Assembly (NCBI GenBank): GCA_034638255.1
Contig: JAWPGT010000105.1
Location: 1-63,549 of the forward strand
DNA length: 63,549 bases
Direction of reading: 5' to 3'
Origin: Coprinus comatus
Lineage: Eukaryota; Basidiomycota; Agaricomycetes; Agaricales; Agaricaceae
The position numbers and the translations under genes were made by a program. Below are positions 46,300 through 59,950 of this stretch, in pieces. The first letter of the stretch is position 1; each line of letters opens with the position of its first letter. The notes under the pieces were generated by a model. It ran no database searches and was not told the DNA's origin. It saw nothing but the letters and a program-made list of their open reading frames with translations.

Positions 46300-47505
46300 C
46301 TATACGACGATTAGGCTGTCACGTTCAACTGCAATACCTAGGACAAATTCGAGTGGATTGATTTTGAATTCCCATTTGGTGGAAAGGTCTTTTTGGAATT
46401 CGGTCGAGGCACTAGGGGTTGAGGATGCAAGTAGGAAATCATCAACGTGAAGGTTGGTAGCGACCTGACCTTGTTCTGTGGACCTTGTATATGTGCATGG
46501 TTCACATTTGAGTCTATCAAACTCGAAATCATCAACCATTCCACTATCCACTGTTTTATACCAAACCCGACCACTTTGCTTCAAGCCATATAAACCTTTT
46601 ACAATCTTCCATACCCAATCCGATGGAGGTTTGTCTTCTGGTTCAAAACCGGAAGGTTGCTCCATGTATTGTGATTCTGAGTCAGGGAGGGTGCCATTAA
46701 GATAAGCTGTTGTGATGTCGAGTTGTTCAAGTTCCCAGTCGTTGACAGTGGCAAGATGACATAGTGTTCTGATGGATTCTAGGCGTGTTGTAGGGGAGGT
46801 GGTATCGTGATAATCGAGACCATATATCTGTTGGAAACCTCGTGCTACAAGACGTGCTTTATATCGGTAGACAGCTCCAGAGCCATCAGTTTTAGGGACA
46901 AGGACCCATTTACCAGTCATAATTTGGCGTTCTTTTGGGACATTAGAGCGGCGTACATACTCGAAGACATTGTGTTTTGTAAGAGATTCCAACTCATTTT
47001 CAACAGCCTTTTTCCATTCAGCAGCTTGAGGGGACTTCATAGCAGCCTTCAAGTTAGGGGGAGCAGTTGGTAGGATGGCATTAATCTGATGTTCATCGTT
47101 GGGGATAGCTGATAGTGCTATGGAAGTGAAATCTTCAGAGATGAAGTCAGTGTCGGGTTTATCAGTGGAGATAGCAGATGTGATATGTGAACGTAGCAGT
47201 CTGCGTTGTTTCTTTAGTTTCTTCCTGATGTGTTTGGGGATGCGTTGTTGTGGTGGGTCTGATAGTGTACATTGCAAAGCGTGTTCAACAAGAGGGGAGG
47301 AAGATAAAGATGGTGGTGGGTTGCCAGCAAGTCTGGCAGAGTGACGTGGTGGTTCAACCGTAGGTGCGATGGCATCATCAGGAGTGACGTTTGTGGGAAT
47401 ATCTACGACATGGTGATTGGGAGAGACATGTGGAGTAGATTGCCATGTTTCGATAAAGTCGACATGGTATGATGATATGACCTTGTGGGAGGATTTGTGG
47501 TATAA
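46300..47505 (-). pseudogene. Copia reverse transcriptase
   Basis: Continues in frame after the stop at 47506. Contains EWKKAVENELESL, YKARLVARGF, LDITTAYLNG, GLYGLKQSGR and the catalytic block LHVDDFLLA. The frame is lost after AVERD, with NRRIALSQKAL in the next frame. Confidence 0.88.
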
Positions 47506-50259
47506 TCAGTAAGCTTTTGCATCTTCAGCATAACCAATCAAGATACACTCAACACTTCTAGGCGCTATTTTAGGGTTGTGTTTGTTCATGATGAGAGTGA
47601 ATGCTCGACAACCTATTTCGCGTAGATGGGAGAGGTCTGGTTTTCGAAGGAACCAGGCCTGATAAGGTGTCATGTTGATGGATCTGGTATATGTTCGGTT
47701 TGTGAGATAACGGGCAGTGAGGATGAATTCATCCCAACAGTTTTCAGGAAGGTCACATTGAATACGCATTGATCTTGCTTTATTCATGATGGTGCGATGA
47801 TATCTCTCCACTTTCCCAATATGAGCAGAGGTGTAAGGTGCTGTGAGTTGGTGTTGGTAACCATTCAGGGAACACCAGGCCTTCATAGCATCAGATTTTA
47901 GTTCACCATTGTCAGTACGGATGATGCCCATCTTTAGACCACATTCGCGTTCAGCCATCATAGCCCAGGACTTGAGAGTGGGTAACGCATTCGATTTATG
48001 GGGTAATAAGAAAGTCCAAGCGTAGTTACTACAATCATCAACGATATTCATGAAGTACTCGCTCCCAGTAGCTGATTTCACTGCCTGAGGACCCGCAAGG
48101 TCTACGAAAACTATTCCCAGCCGTGTGGGACATCTGCCATTAGATCGTGTTGAGGGAACTGACGATCGGGTCTGTTTGCCAAGAATACAATCACTACACT
48201 TTGTCGGTGATTTGGATAGATCAACCATCATACCTGTGACTGATTTGAGGTTTGCCATTTGGTAGAGTGAATGAGTATTGGCGTGACCTAGACGTTTGTG
48301 CCAGACATTGAGGTCTGGTGTTGGTGAGGCAAGGTTGCAGACGTCGATGGTGGAAGAAGATCCTTCAAGTTTCCATAATTTTCGGCCAGGAATGCGGGGG
48401 CTGTCAATGTGTGAATCGGGGAGATGAATGCGAGCAACGTCTTTCATGAAGTGGATGGTGCAGGAAAGGTCATTGATGAGCGAGCCAATAGAGACAAGGC
48501 GGGTAGTCACTTGTGGAATATAAAGAGCGTTACGGAGTGTGATAGAGCCGGAAGAGCTTGTGACGGTGATATCTCCCATGGCATAGGCATGTGCAGATGA
48601 GCCATTCATTCCAGTTACTGTTTTACCTGGAATGGACCGCATATTAGAAAAGTCTGTGATGTGCGGGGACATGTGAATGGTGCAGCCGGAGTCAAGTATG
48701 AAAGGATGGATATTGGGTGACTCAGATGCGATAAGGGCTGGGTCATCTGTATGTAGATCCACGGTGCAGTGATGACTGACATCAGGTAGGTCGGAAGTGA
48801 ACCAAGCGAATTCTTCCATGTCTTCGATGGACATAGAGTCAGCAAGAAGGGAAGGGATTTCTTCAATAGTGGCAAAGTGAGCAACTTCCTTCTTCTCAGG
48901 TATAACTTTGTTGTCCGTTTTCTTAACCTCCTTCTTCTGTTGAGCCTCAAGAGCTTCCTCAATAGATTTTCCCTCAAAACCGCCACCTTTAGAGATACAG
49001 AAAGGTTGGGTATGTCCCTTACGTTTACAGTTTGTGCAGCGGGGGACAGGTTTTTTCTGTTTTGATGAGGTGGTAGCTAATAGAGCAGAGTCGGTGACAG
49101 ATTTCTTCTTATTGTTGTCGTAAGATTGGATAAGGGAGAAGATATCAGTGTGGTTGGCATTTCGGTTGCTAGCCATGACGACATCCGCTTTATTGTACAG
49201 GTCTATGGTTTCTGGGTTGTTGAGGTTATGCATGAGAATGTAGAGGATGAATTCTTGCTCCGTAGGCATGCCATATGAGAATAGTCGTTTGACGTCTATG
49301 ACAAGGCGTCGGTATTGTAGTTCAAGGATGCCTTTGGAGTTAGAGAAGGGGGAGTTGAAAAGATCACGGAAGACTTGGAGTTTGGAAGAGGTGGGGAATT
49401 GGTCATAGTGGGCAGTCAAACGTGTCCATAATTCTTTTGCTTGTCGGATGTTGAGGAAATCTACTGTCTCCGATTTGCATATGGTGCCTCTAATGAATCC
49501 GCATATCATCGCATGGTTCTTCTTCCATCTTTGATAGTTGACTATGTCTGTGTTTGGGGAGGGATAATATTCTCTTCCAAAAAGATAGTCGTCGACTCCA
49601 TTCGTTTCCAAATGTTGTGTGATGTCCTGTTTCCAGTCATCCCAGTTGTGTTTGGATTCCTCCAATATAGTCTTGTTCCAGTTATGAGAGCCAAGGGGTG
49701 GTACTGCGTCAACGGTTGGTAGTGTGGGAGGTGGGGGGGGGCGCGTGCGTTTGGTTGTGATACTACTATTGTTTTTCAACCAGTTGAGGAGTTTTGGCAA
49801 GTCAGGGTCGGTAAGAACGCGGGCTACGTCGGGGTCATTGAAGATGGGAGGAACTGTGGGGTTGGATGTGGGTTTTCTGGAAGTAGGGTTGAATGGTGGG
49901 TCAAGAGTTCTGTGAACGTGTGTAAAGATGGAAGGTCCTGCTGGACGGTCAGTGTCTGGTGCATCCGCACGAGAACTGAGACGAGAGTCGTGTCGTGCAT
50001 TCGCACGAACGTCTCTACGAGGAGAAAGGGTGAGAGAGAAGTTGTCGTTATCATCAAGAGGTAGCGCTCGTGGGGACTGTTCAAGGTCGAGCAGGCGCTC
50101 TTCGTTGTCGGAATGATCTGAGTGATCATCAGACTGATGGCTTTGTCCGTGGGCAAGGACCTCCTGATCTCCAGCGACAGATTCCATGTCAGATTCGTAT
50201 TCTGTGAGTGGTGACGTTGAGAATAGGTCGTCAATACTGAGTCTGGCACTCCTTATCAT
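47506..50259 (-). pseudogene. Copia Gag-protease-integrase
   Basis: 917-codon frame: Gag, zinc knuckle CTNCKRKGHTQPFC, protease FILDSGCTIHMS, GAG-pre-integrase LWHKRLGHANTHS, then integrase with FVDLAGP, IIRTDNGE and HIGKVERYHRT. Ends at TGA 47506-47508 after AKAY, where copia proteins have AYR; the next codons LYH continue the family sequence. Confidence 0.9.
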
Positions 50260-50318
50260 ATTCCTCGTATAATATCACTTGTGAGGTGTCGTTGTATGCG
50301 TGTACTTTGAGTTTAATA

Positions 50319-50331
50319 AAGGCCCATAACC
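50319..50331 (-). other. Copia primer-binding site for half tRNA-iMet
   Basis: Directly inside the 5' LTR (minus strand) is GGTTATGGGCC. It pairs, allowing one G·U-type difference, with the anticodon stem-loop (GGGCTCATAACC) of initiator tRNA-Met. Drosophila copia uses a cleaved 5' half of that tRNA with almost the same site. Confidence 0.75.
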
Positions 50332-50561
50332 TGTTATTTCTCTATACGCGATACCCGAATACTCAGTCTCGGTGTGATAGAAGACTATATTGTTCGTACC
50401 TATACGCGATACCCGAATACTACAGTAATGTGTAAGTTACATGCGCATATAGTTACAAGTGTTGCGGCTTACCTCAGTCTCGGTGTGATAGAAGACTGAG
50501 GCTACATTAGTTCGTGATGTGATACTATATACTTTGTTCGGTCACGTGTTGTTGTCTGACA
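50332..50561 (-). repeat. Copia 5' LTR (230 bp)
   Basis: Pair of 44934-45163, with ACGTC target copy at 50562-50566. Confidence 0.95.
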
Positions 50562-50566
50562 ACGTC

Positions 50567-51167
50567 AAGGTCTCTTGTAATTGTATTCGATTCAGAAACT
50601 CTTGTCCACATTTAATACTTTATATATCTAGACTATCTAGTACTGCTCAAAAAATTAGTGAACAGAGTTCTATTTACTAATCTATCAAAGTATTTTCATA
50701 TGTTAAGAGCAAAAAAAAATCATTAACATTCAGTATACCTCCATAATGTCATTGACATTACGATTTCAACATCACCTATATACCATCTCAAGTATATATT
50801 ATCAAGTTATCAACGATGTCCAAAAAATGTATTTGGTATTGGTAATCGGTATATTATAATGCCTATTCTTACACTTCTCGATCTCCTCTCAAGTCTTCAC
50901 GTTTCTTCCTTTTCTACTTCGTATCATGAATCTCACCATCAAGGATCAATCACCATTAGGACCATCATCTTTATCTTATCTTACTAAAAAAAAACTAACA
51001 TATTCACTGCGTGGCTGACTCGATAATCTAACTGGATTATCGAGGACATACCTAAACTTTACTCTGAGACCCACGCTCATGAGTAAAGTAAAGCTTGGAT
51101 AAATACTCGCTAGTACTTGATAATCTGTGTGGATTACCAAGTTACTGGCACAGTGTATTCTCAAAGT
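50567..51167. other. Intergenic with a cluster of strong hairpins
   Basis: AT-rich. Between 51019 and 51142 are three stem-loops: 51019-51044 (10-bp perfect stem, loop TAACTG), 51056-51089 (9-bp stem ACTTTACTC) and 51115-51142 (11-bp stem with one mismatch, loop TGTGTG). The first and third share the GATAATC..GGATTA core. They lie just downstream of the CSN3 stop. Confidence 0.6.
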
Positions 51168-52841
51168 TCAAGAATACATAGCATCCCCTTCTACCCAAAC
51201 TTGATTCGGATTCAAACTTTCCATAAGATCTTCAGTTGGAGTTACCCAATCCGATTCTCTCATTTTCACAGCCTACAACAAAGAAGAAAAAAACGATAAA
51301 ATGAGCAAAAAAGAAAATTAAAGAGAAAAAGAAAATTAATCATACTTTCGCCAAATACTCTTTCGACTTTCCAACATCCCTATCCAACCCTTTCAAAACT
51401 CTCATCTGTTCCTGAATTTCTTGAATAAGAAAATCAACATCCTCCTTCTTCGTAAACCTTTTCTCATCTTCAAACGTAACAGTTCCTTCCTTATCCTTAT
51501 CCTTATCCTTATCGTTAGCTTCCCCTCCTCCTCCTTCTTCTTCAGTTGTACTAGCACTAGAGCCAATAGAAATCCTACCACAAACCTCCCCTCTTTCAAT
51601 CATTCCAAAAATCAATTCTCTAACACTCCCAACATCATTCTGCATCCCAATCGATTTCGCAATTTCACTCAATGGTAAAGTAACATACGTATTTGTTAAT
51701 TTTTTGATTTGCCATTTTGGTGCGGATTTGATGAGTTCGTTTATAAGTCCTATATTTTTTTCTTGATTGAATAATTGACGTTCTTTTTTGAGTATATCGG
51801 TTAATCGTTTCGTGTTTGGGAATGCATCGATTAATGATTGATATACCGCTCCTCCTCCACCATTACCACCTCCACCACCCGTACCACTACCACTACCACC
51901 ACTACCACCATTACCATTACCACCTCCGGTCACATAAGCCGAACCACCAGTACCACTAGCACCAAAAGCCGGACCGAAAGTAGATGTAGAAGCAGATGAA
52001 GATGATGAAGAACCTTTACTCAAAGCTCTATGAAGCGCTGTTTGCATAGCATATTTCGGTAACGGTTTAACCTTCCCATATCTAATAAGTTGAACCAACT
52101 TTAACTTTTTAAGTGCTTCAACTTGGATAGCACTTAATACATAACCAGGAGCGCAAATACAAATTTCAAAGAAATCTTCAGCTTCTTCCCACATTTTAAG
52201 ACTTGAATAAATGATACCTCCTAAATAATGATATAAGAGGTTATCCGTATAATCCAATTGTTGAAGTGATAAAGGATCAAGTGTGGTTATTGGTTTTGAG
52301 AGTAGAGGAAGGGAATGAGTTAAATGACGAGTTGTTAAGATGCAAACAAGGTATGGTGTGTGAAGAGGTGTTAATGCATTTTGAGAGAGGTTGTATCGAG
52401 TTAAGAGATTGTAAATGGATGGAAGAGCGTGTGATGCTGTTGTATGTTGAGAAGCTAGTCTCGGTAGGTTTTTACCGAATATCATAACTAGTCGCAAAAA
52501 AGAGTTGTTAGAAATGAACGCGTGTTGTATATATTATAAAAGATCGTACCGCGATCTGGAGCATAACGAAGTTGTTCAGGATCACAATTGAAACAAAAGT
52601 TCTCGATGTAATCCCATCTGAGTGGATTAGCCCCAGGAATAGTAGCGCGGGCAGTGAGAATATACAAGACGCCTAGAGTATTGGCTCTGATATCAAGGAC
52701 TTCGAGAGGATCCTGGCCAGATGATAAAGTGGAAGCCAGGATGACATCGCGTGTGTCTGTTGGGAGTTGCCTGAGATACGCTGGAAGAGCGGGCGGAGAG
52801 GCTGAGATGTTTGTGACGATGGTGTCCAAGTCGATAGACAT
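51168..52841 (-). CDS. CSN3: COP9 signalosome subunit 3
   Basis: Three exons (52841-52550, 52487-51346, 51272-51168) give 512 codons. The COP9 signalosome removes NEDD8 from cullins; CSN3 is one of its PCI-domain scaffold subunits. Seen: helical-repeat N-terminal half (WDYIENFCFNCDPEQ, HYLGGIIYSSLKMWEEAEDFF, VLSAIQVEALKKLKLVQLI), then the PCI winged helix (TYVTLPLSEIAKSIGM, VRELIFGMIERGEV), a coiled C-terminal helix and a conserved-type tail in the last small exon. Oddities: a Ser run plus Gly/Asn-rich insertion of about 55 residues in the middle, and a DKDKDKDKE tract encoded by a (TTATCC)n microsatellite at about 51487-51512. Divergent from PGI. Confidence 0.85.
51487..51512. repeat. Hexanucleotide microsatellite in CSN3
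   Basis: Four units of TTATCC/CTTATC, in frame, producing alternating Asp-Lys in the CSN3 loop. Confidence 0.85.
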
Positions 52842-54863
<2,022 letters not shown>

Positions 54864-55409
54864 AGAAATTAATGTTCTTTTTTTTCTTCCTCTGACTCCA
54901 ACTCAAACTCCAACCCCAACTCAAACAAAGCAGTTAGTATCGAAATATGACAAATGCAAGCTTGAAGTAGTAAATTAACATAGATGATGAAACAGCATGA
55001 AAGTAAATGTAAAGGCCCTGGAAAAGAAAAGAAAAGGAAAAGAAAGGACGCTAAATAATGGACACTGGATGTGAACTAGGAAATAATATGAAATTGTTGT
55101 ATGTAGATAAGTAGAAGGTTTTGAAACCGAAATGAACCTGTTTTTTGTGTGTGAACTTTTTGGAATTCAATATGTAGATGACATTTCAATTGCTGTTTCT
55201 ATTTCTTGGAGGAGTCGATGGAACCTTCGTATGATGATGTTTGTTCTTGACCAGATGATTATATGTATGTTACCATTATGATATCATCGTGGCATCAATA
55301 CGTCACAACGTTCAGTTGAATGTTCAAAACTCTTGTGACATTGTCATTTATCTCCTAACTACCCAATACCAACACACACACACACAAATTATAAAGGAGC
55401 TTACACCTC
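54864..55409. other. Intergenic, nothing recognised except a CA repeat
   Basis: 3' flank of PGI1 with purine/pyrimidine-rich tracts. A short (CA)n run lies at about 55372-55386, just before the FunK1-family locus. Confidence 0.5.
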
Positions 55410-56630
55410 ATGGAGAACTTGGGCACCCCAATGACCACTTCACAGACTATAATTATTGAACCTAAAGTTTTCATTCATGCGTTGATAGAGAGAATGTATG
55501 GTAAAATGTCAGAAACGCCGGCGGACACAAGGAAAGTCGTAGCAGACTCGGACATCAAATGTTCGTCATTGAATATAGATTCGATTTTTGAAGACATGGT
55601 TTTGGATGCTGTAGACCTTTGTAATGAAGATGTGACAGGACGATATGGTGATACAGTTGTGGATTATGTTAAACGAATGTGAGTTGAGTTGTTTATTTGT
55701 TTCAAGGATATTGTACTAAATCATACCATAGAGCTCTTTGTAGGGTTGATGATGACATATATCCGATATTCGCGAACCTTGTTAACAAGATCTTACTACA
55801 ATTCTCGGATATCAATGAGAATGACGAAGAAAGTGGCATTCAAAATGAGAATTTTGATCCCATTATTGCTTGTTGTACCTGTACCAACGACAAGGACAAC
55901 TCGGACTCGGACTCGGAAGATTATTCCCAAGTTCACACACCACGGGGAATACCAAAGCTCTTAATAACTACTATATCTCATCTTCGAACATCATACACCA
56001 CTAATTCGGAATGGAAGTATTTTGAGTGGGAAGATTGGGTTGTGGCTGTTGCGAGGGGAGAATTTTTTTTGGATGAAGATGTGGAAGATCGCCAATCAAG
56101 AACGACATGGAGAAATGTTTTATGTGGTATTGAGGTAGTAATATGTGATGTTGAGAATGAATATGAGGGTTGGGATTCAGGGACATTGAATAAGTGTTGG
56201 GTGTATGATAAGAAAGGTTGTTTGGATTTGAGTTGTGCAGGTAGAGATGAGTCTCGTGTTGTCAAAAGTAAGTTCATACACATACATGTTACATACCTCA
56301 TTAAACGAAATTGAAACACTGTTAGAAGATGAAGCCACTGTCCAACATCGTAAAAAGAAAATAGCAGTTAAGAATTATGATTACTATGCACAAGAACGAC
56401 TTTGTGCAGACTGGAATATTACTCATAGTGTCACTTTCTTGCTCAAAGGTATGACTCTCGCATGTATTCATGTACTGTTGATGAGAATATCTCGTTTGGA
56501 CCGAAACTTTATCTTCAATAACGTGACGTTCAAGGAGTCATTCAATGCAGTAGCATTCAAATGTACAGCTACCTCTTTTTATCCTTCTGGTTGTCTTGTT
56601 TCAGCAGTTTGATGAATTCGGGAATGCCTA
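55410..56630 (+). pseudogene. FunK1-associated family gene, copy 3 (kinase half lost)
   Basis: Exons 55410-55678 (ATG 55410 or 55431), 55732-56267 and 56326-56448 are in frame. They encode the N-terminal module (IFEDMVLDAVDLCNEDV), the WEDWVVAVARGEF / TWRNVLCGIEV region and WNITHSVTFLLKG, each aligning with FunK1 copies 1 and 2. The next exon should start GP..: a match (FGPKLYLQ, then RDVQGVIQ and GMPIISLS) exists at 56495-56660, but the acceptor AG is absent and TAA interrupts at 56519. No kinase catalytic motifs follow. Confidence 0.72.
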
Positions 56631-57074
56631 TCATTTCATTATCTGTCACATTCGATGACATCAATCCACTAAAGCTCTAATGAATGATGATTGTCGCACT
56701 GTCGAGGAAGCATCAAAATGTAAGGACGCGATTATAGGCCGCTCGCTGAAAGGCTATCAAGAAGATTACAAGAATGTAGATACAAAATCTGTAGAAGGTT
56801 AAAGTATTGAGACTTGGTGTGAGATCTCAGACGTATATACATTTGAGTGATATTGAATGATTTCTGCCAATTGGAATATCTTTCAAGAGATTTTGATTTT
56901 GAATGTCGATTATAGACTATTATTATTTCAATCCAAAGTAGGCTTTATTTGTTGATACAAATGCCTGGGGTGGCCTAGCTAGAGAAGGTGTCTAAGAATG
57001 CCACTATTCACCACTTCAATATTTAGACTATGTAGTATGAAATACAAAGTAGAGTCTCTCCAAATTGGTTTCAT
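56631..57074. other. Intergenic, nothing recognised
   Basis: No open frame of interest; it probably holds decayed remains of copy 3 and the 3' flank of the hydrolase. Confidence 0.4.
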
Positions 57075-57899
57075 CTACTCGCTTTGCCCTGGCTGAATAA
57101 CACCACGTTCAACCGCTGCGGCATGCGCACGCGTAACATAGCCACTTATCGGCAAGTACCTAAAAGTGTCTCAGGATGTAATTACATAAAGGTGAGACTT
57201 ACATAGTAGACTTACTTATCAAAGAACGGCATCAACTCATTCGACCCTGGATTATTTCTCCAATCTCTCATCAAATCGCCAACCACAGCGAACATAGAAT
57301 ACACATGGACGCCTGCTGCTCTCATACGGTCATTTGCATCATCCGCTGCTCTCTTGGAAGAGGCGCCAGATGCCTCTGCATTGGCGTAAACGGTATAACC
57401 AGCCTCTACCAAGGAAATAGCAAGAAACGCAGTACAGACCTATCATCCATAGTGAGCTGATGATTACATCCAGTGTATAATAACAGCTATTCACTCACAT
57501 CGGTTACAATGCCAGCTAAAATTACCTGCTTCTTTCCTGTAGCCTTGACAGCGCCACGGAATAGTGCGTTGTCCCAGGCATTGACCTCTCCGTTACGCTT
57601 GATGAACGGAGCATTTGGATGCATCTCTGTTATTTCTTTGGGCAACGGACCATTTGGACCTGTAATAAGTTCATTAAAACAATGGATTACTGATTTCGGA
57701 TATAGTACACACCTGTCTCTGCACTGGTGGTCAAAATAGTTGGCAAGTTGAAAATCTTTCCGATTGCTGCATGGGCGAGGATATTGTTTCTGAATTCTTC
57801 AGGACTAAAGTCCCTGACGAGTTGGAACAAGCCAACTTGATGGTCAACAACAAGCAACATAACATTGTCCTTGTCAATTCTTTCGAAATTGTTTGACAT
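57075..57899 (-). CDS. Isochorismatase-like cysteine hydrolase, copy 2
   Basis: Four exons on the minus strand (57899-57713, 57659-57499, 57439-57216, 57159-57075), with exactly the exon lengths of copy 1 (187, 161, 224, 85) and 218 codons. The catalytic Asp (LLVVDHQVG) and nucleophile Cys (in DVCTAF) are kept, and the proteins differ at only a small number of residues in the parts I compared. Introns and promoter differ more than exons, suggesting selection on the protein after duplication. Head-to-head orientation with copy 1 across about 47 kb. Confidence 0.88.
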
Positions 57900-58345
57900 A
57901 ATGAGATAGAAGATAGCTTTGTCGACTGAGAAGTAGAAGTTGAAAGCAGAGGGGGTTAGAGAAATAAAGAGTGTAACAACTCGCTTATATAGCTAAACTT
58001 GTGTTCCAATAATATGCTACTCTTTGGCGAAGGGGTATAGTCCTGGAATACATGGGAATGTGTGGCACACTCGGAGTACGAGGGGTTAGTTTGGGGCTTC
58101 AATTGTACCCCCGCTTGGGGCCGAGAACTAATTTACAGCATTTTCAGCTATGCTTCGATTTAGTCTTACCCCGATAGAGGTACATGTTGAAGCCACCGAT
58201 GCTCTTCGATGTCGGCATCACTTTATTTTTGGAGATTTTGCGCCACTGTCTTACAGTTTTTTTTGCCGTGTGTGCCCGCTCGCAATATTTTTCGAGCCGT
58301 TAGGTGTTGCCACAGCTTGTGGATTAGCATTTAAGTAGATAAACT
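57900..58345 (-). promoter_or_regulatory. Duplicated promoter of isochorismatase-like copy 2
   Basis: TATATAAG on the minus strand at 57991-57984, about 85 bp before the ATG, as in copy 1. Similarity to 8607-9065 continues to about 58340, with indels. Confidence 0.6.
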
Positions 58346-59138
58346 ATACTCGGGCCTGAATATTGGTTTGTTTGGATTCAACCTTCGCTTCAACCACAGC
58401 ACAGACATTGAAAATTTGGTCACGGTCTTCCGAATATGTCACCACACCGATATATTTGACAACTTCAAAAGGTTCCTATACCTAACAAGGACATACCAAG
58501 TCCATTTAATGATTCCGGAAAATCGTTCATTTGTTACGATCTTCAGTTTACTGAAGATGGCGCTGGTATATTCAACTCGTACCTTGACATGGCCACATTG
58601 TTTGATCGTAGACGATACTGGCTTATGCAATTTAATCACCGTGGGTTTGGAAGTATACGCCCAAGCGATTAATTACCCAAAATTTTGTGTATGAAAGTGG
58701 ATTGTTACAATGAATGAGACCGAAAGACATATTCTAAATGATTTTTATTAAACATATATGAAATAATTGCCACGCCGTATATCGATATTAAGTAGGGCGT
58801 ACTAATTCACCGAGTACTTATTGAGCGCTTGAGAACCAACTCAGTATCAGACATGCTGGACCTGGTAAATGTTCATAAATCATTGAGAATTGGCTTAAAA
58901 TCGTTCAAAGTTCAATTCTGCTACCAGTTTTCATCACAATAACGTCAGTCATTCGTAATAGATATTCAAACGGCTCTCAGTGCTTGGAGAATTTATACAT
59001 ACTTTCCAGTGGTAGAGTCTGTCGGGTTTTGAGAATATGCGATTCATTGTACGCAAATCAATGAGGGTGAAGGTGGGGTTTGAGTCAGATTAAGAGGAAC
59101 CTGTGGGTAGTGAGTATGGAATGACTCATGGTTTAGAA
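58346..59138. other. Intergenic, possible coding remnant
   Basis: A 108-codon frame (58368-58694) and, in another frame, a protein-like stretch ending RRRYWLMQFNHRGFG near 58670 suggest decayed coding DNA, but I recognise no family. Confidence 0.3.
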
Positions 59139-59142
59139 GTTA

Positions 59143-59726
59143 CACTACGCCACGGTATGGGTAATGCATATATTTTATCAAAAGAATATCAATGATATAT
59201 CGATGGTTGGATTTTGGTAAAGCCCAGAGATTACTGAATATATATTAAAAACAAAAAATGGGTAATTTGGTGGCATTACCAAAATTTTACCTTAATGTTA
59301 TTGATATTTGGAAATTGATAATATTCCAATGTTGTTTTTGGTGATAAATTAGTATATTAGAGGCAGCACTGTGATAATACTGAAATGCCCATTTTAGTAT
59401 TATTTTGATTCCGCACATATATTTGCATAATCAAAACAATACTGAAATATATGTGCGCAATCAAAATAATACTAAAATGGGCATTTCAGTATTATCACAG
59501 TACTGCCTCTAATATACCATATTATTATTTTGAAAAATATCATAACATTACCAATTTCTAAATATCATTAACATTAGGGTAATATTTTGGTAATGCTAAC
59601 AAATTACCCATTTTTTGTTTTTAATATATATTCAGTAATCCCTGAGCATTACCGAAACCCAACTATTGATATTCTGTTGACATTAATTTGGTAAAATACA
59701 TGCATTACCCATACCGTGGCATAGTG
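59143..59726. mobile_element. Long palindromic foldback element, copy 2
   Basis: Same termini and arms as 27051-27517, flanked by 4-bp repeats GTTA (59139-59142 and 59727-59730). It is longer because the palindrome continues through an extra apex (about 59400-59480, ATTTTGATT.CGCACATATATT and its complement). No coding capacity. Confidence 0.9.
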
Positions 59727-59950
59727 GTTAGCATCGATTTACTGCACTGTGTAGCATACTTACATCCAAGGTGGATACACCCGGTTGGAGCTAACCGTAT
59801 CGGACCACACTTCCCGTACTCCAGCACGTGACCGTCATTGACGCCGAAGCATCGGAACCCTGAGTACATTGAGTTATGAGTTTGCATTCCCGGTTGTAAT
59901 GTCTCCTTCTTGCGAGTCCTTGGTTCCGACAAAAAATACTCCTCACATTC

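Larger units (their letters stand above)
44934..50561 (-). mobile_element. Ty1/copia LTR retrotransposon, defective (5.6 kb)
   Basis: 230-bp LTRs at both ends, flanked by a perfect 5-bp duplication ACGTC (44929-44933 and 50562-50566). Minus-strand pol in the copia order (Gag, protease, integrase, RT, RNase H), broken by two TGA codons and a frameshift. One LTR difference was seen, so the insertion is recent despite the damage. Confidence 0.96.

Noticed and set aside
23273..47508. Reassignment of TGA to arginine
   Set aside because: Intact genes here end in TGA (PGI1, P450 locus 2) and use normal Arg codons; nonsense mutation is simpler.
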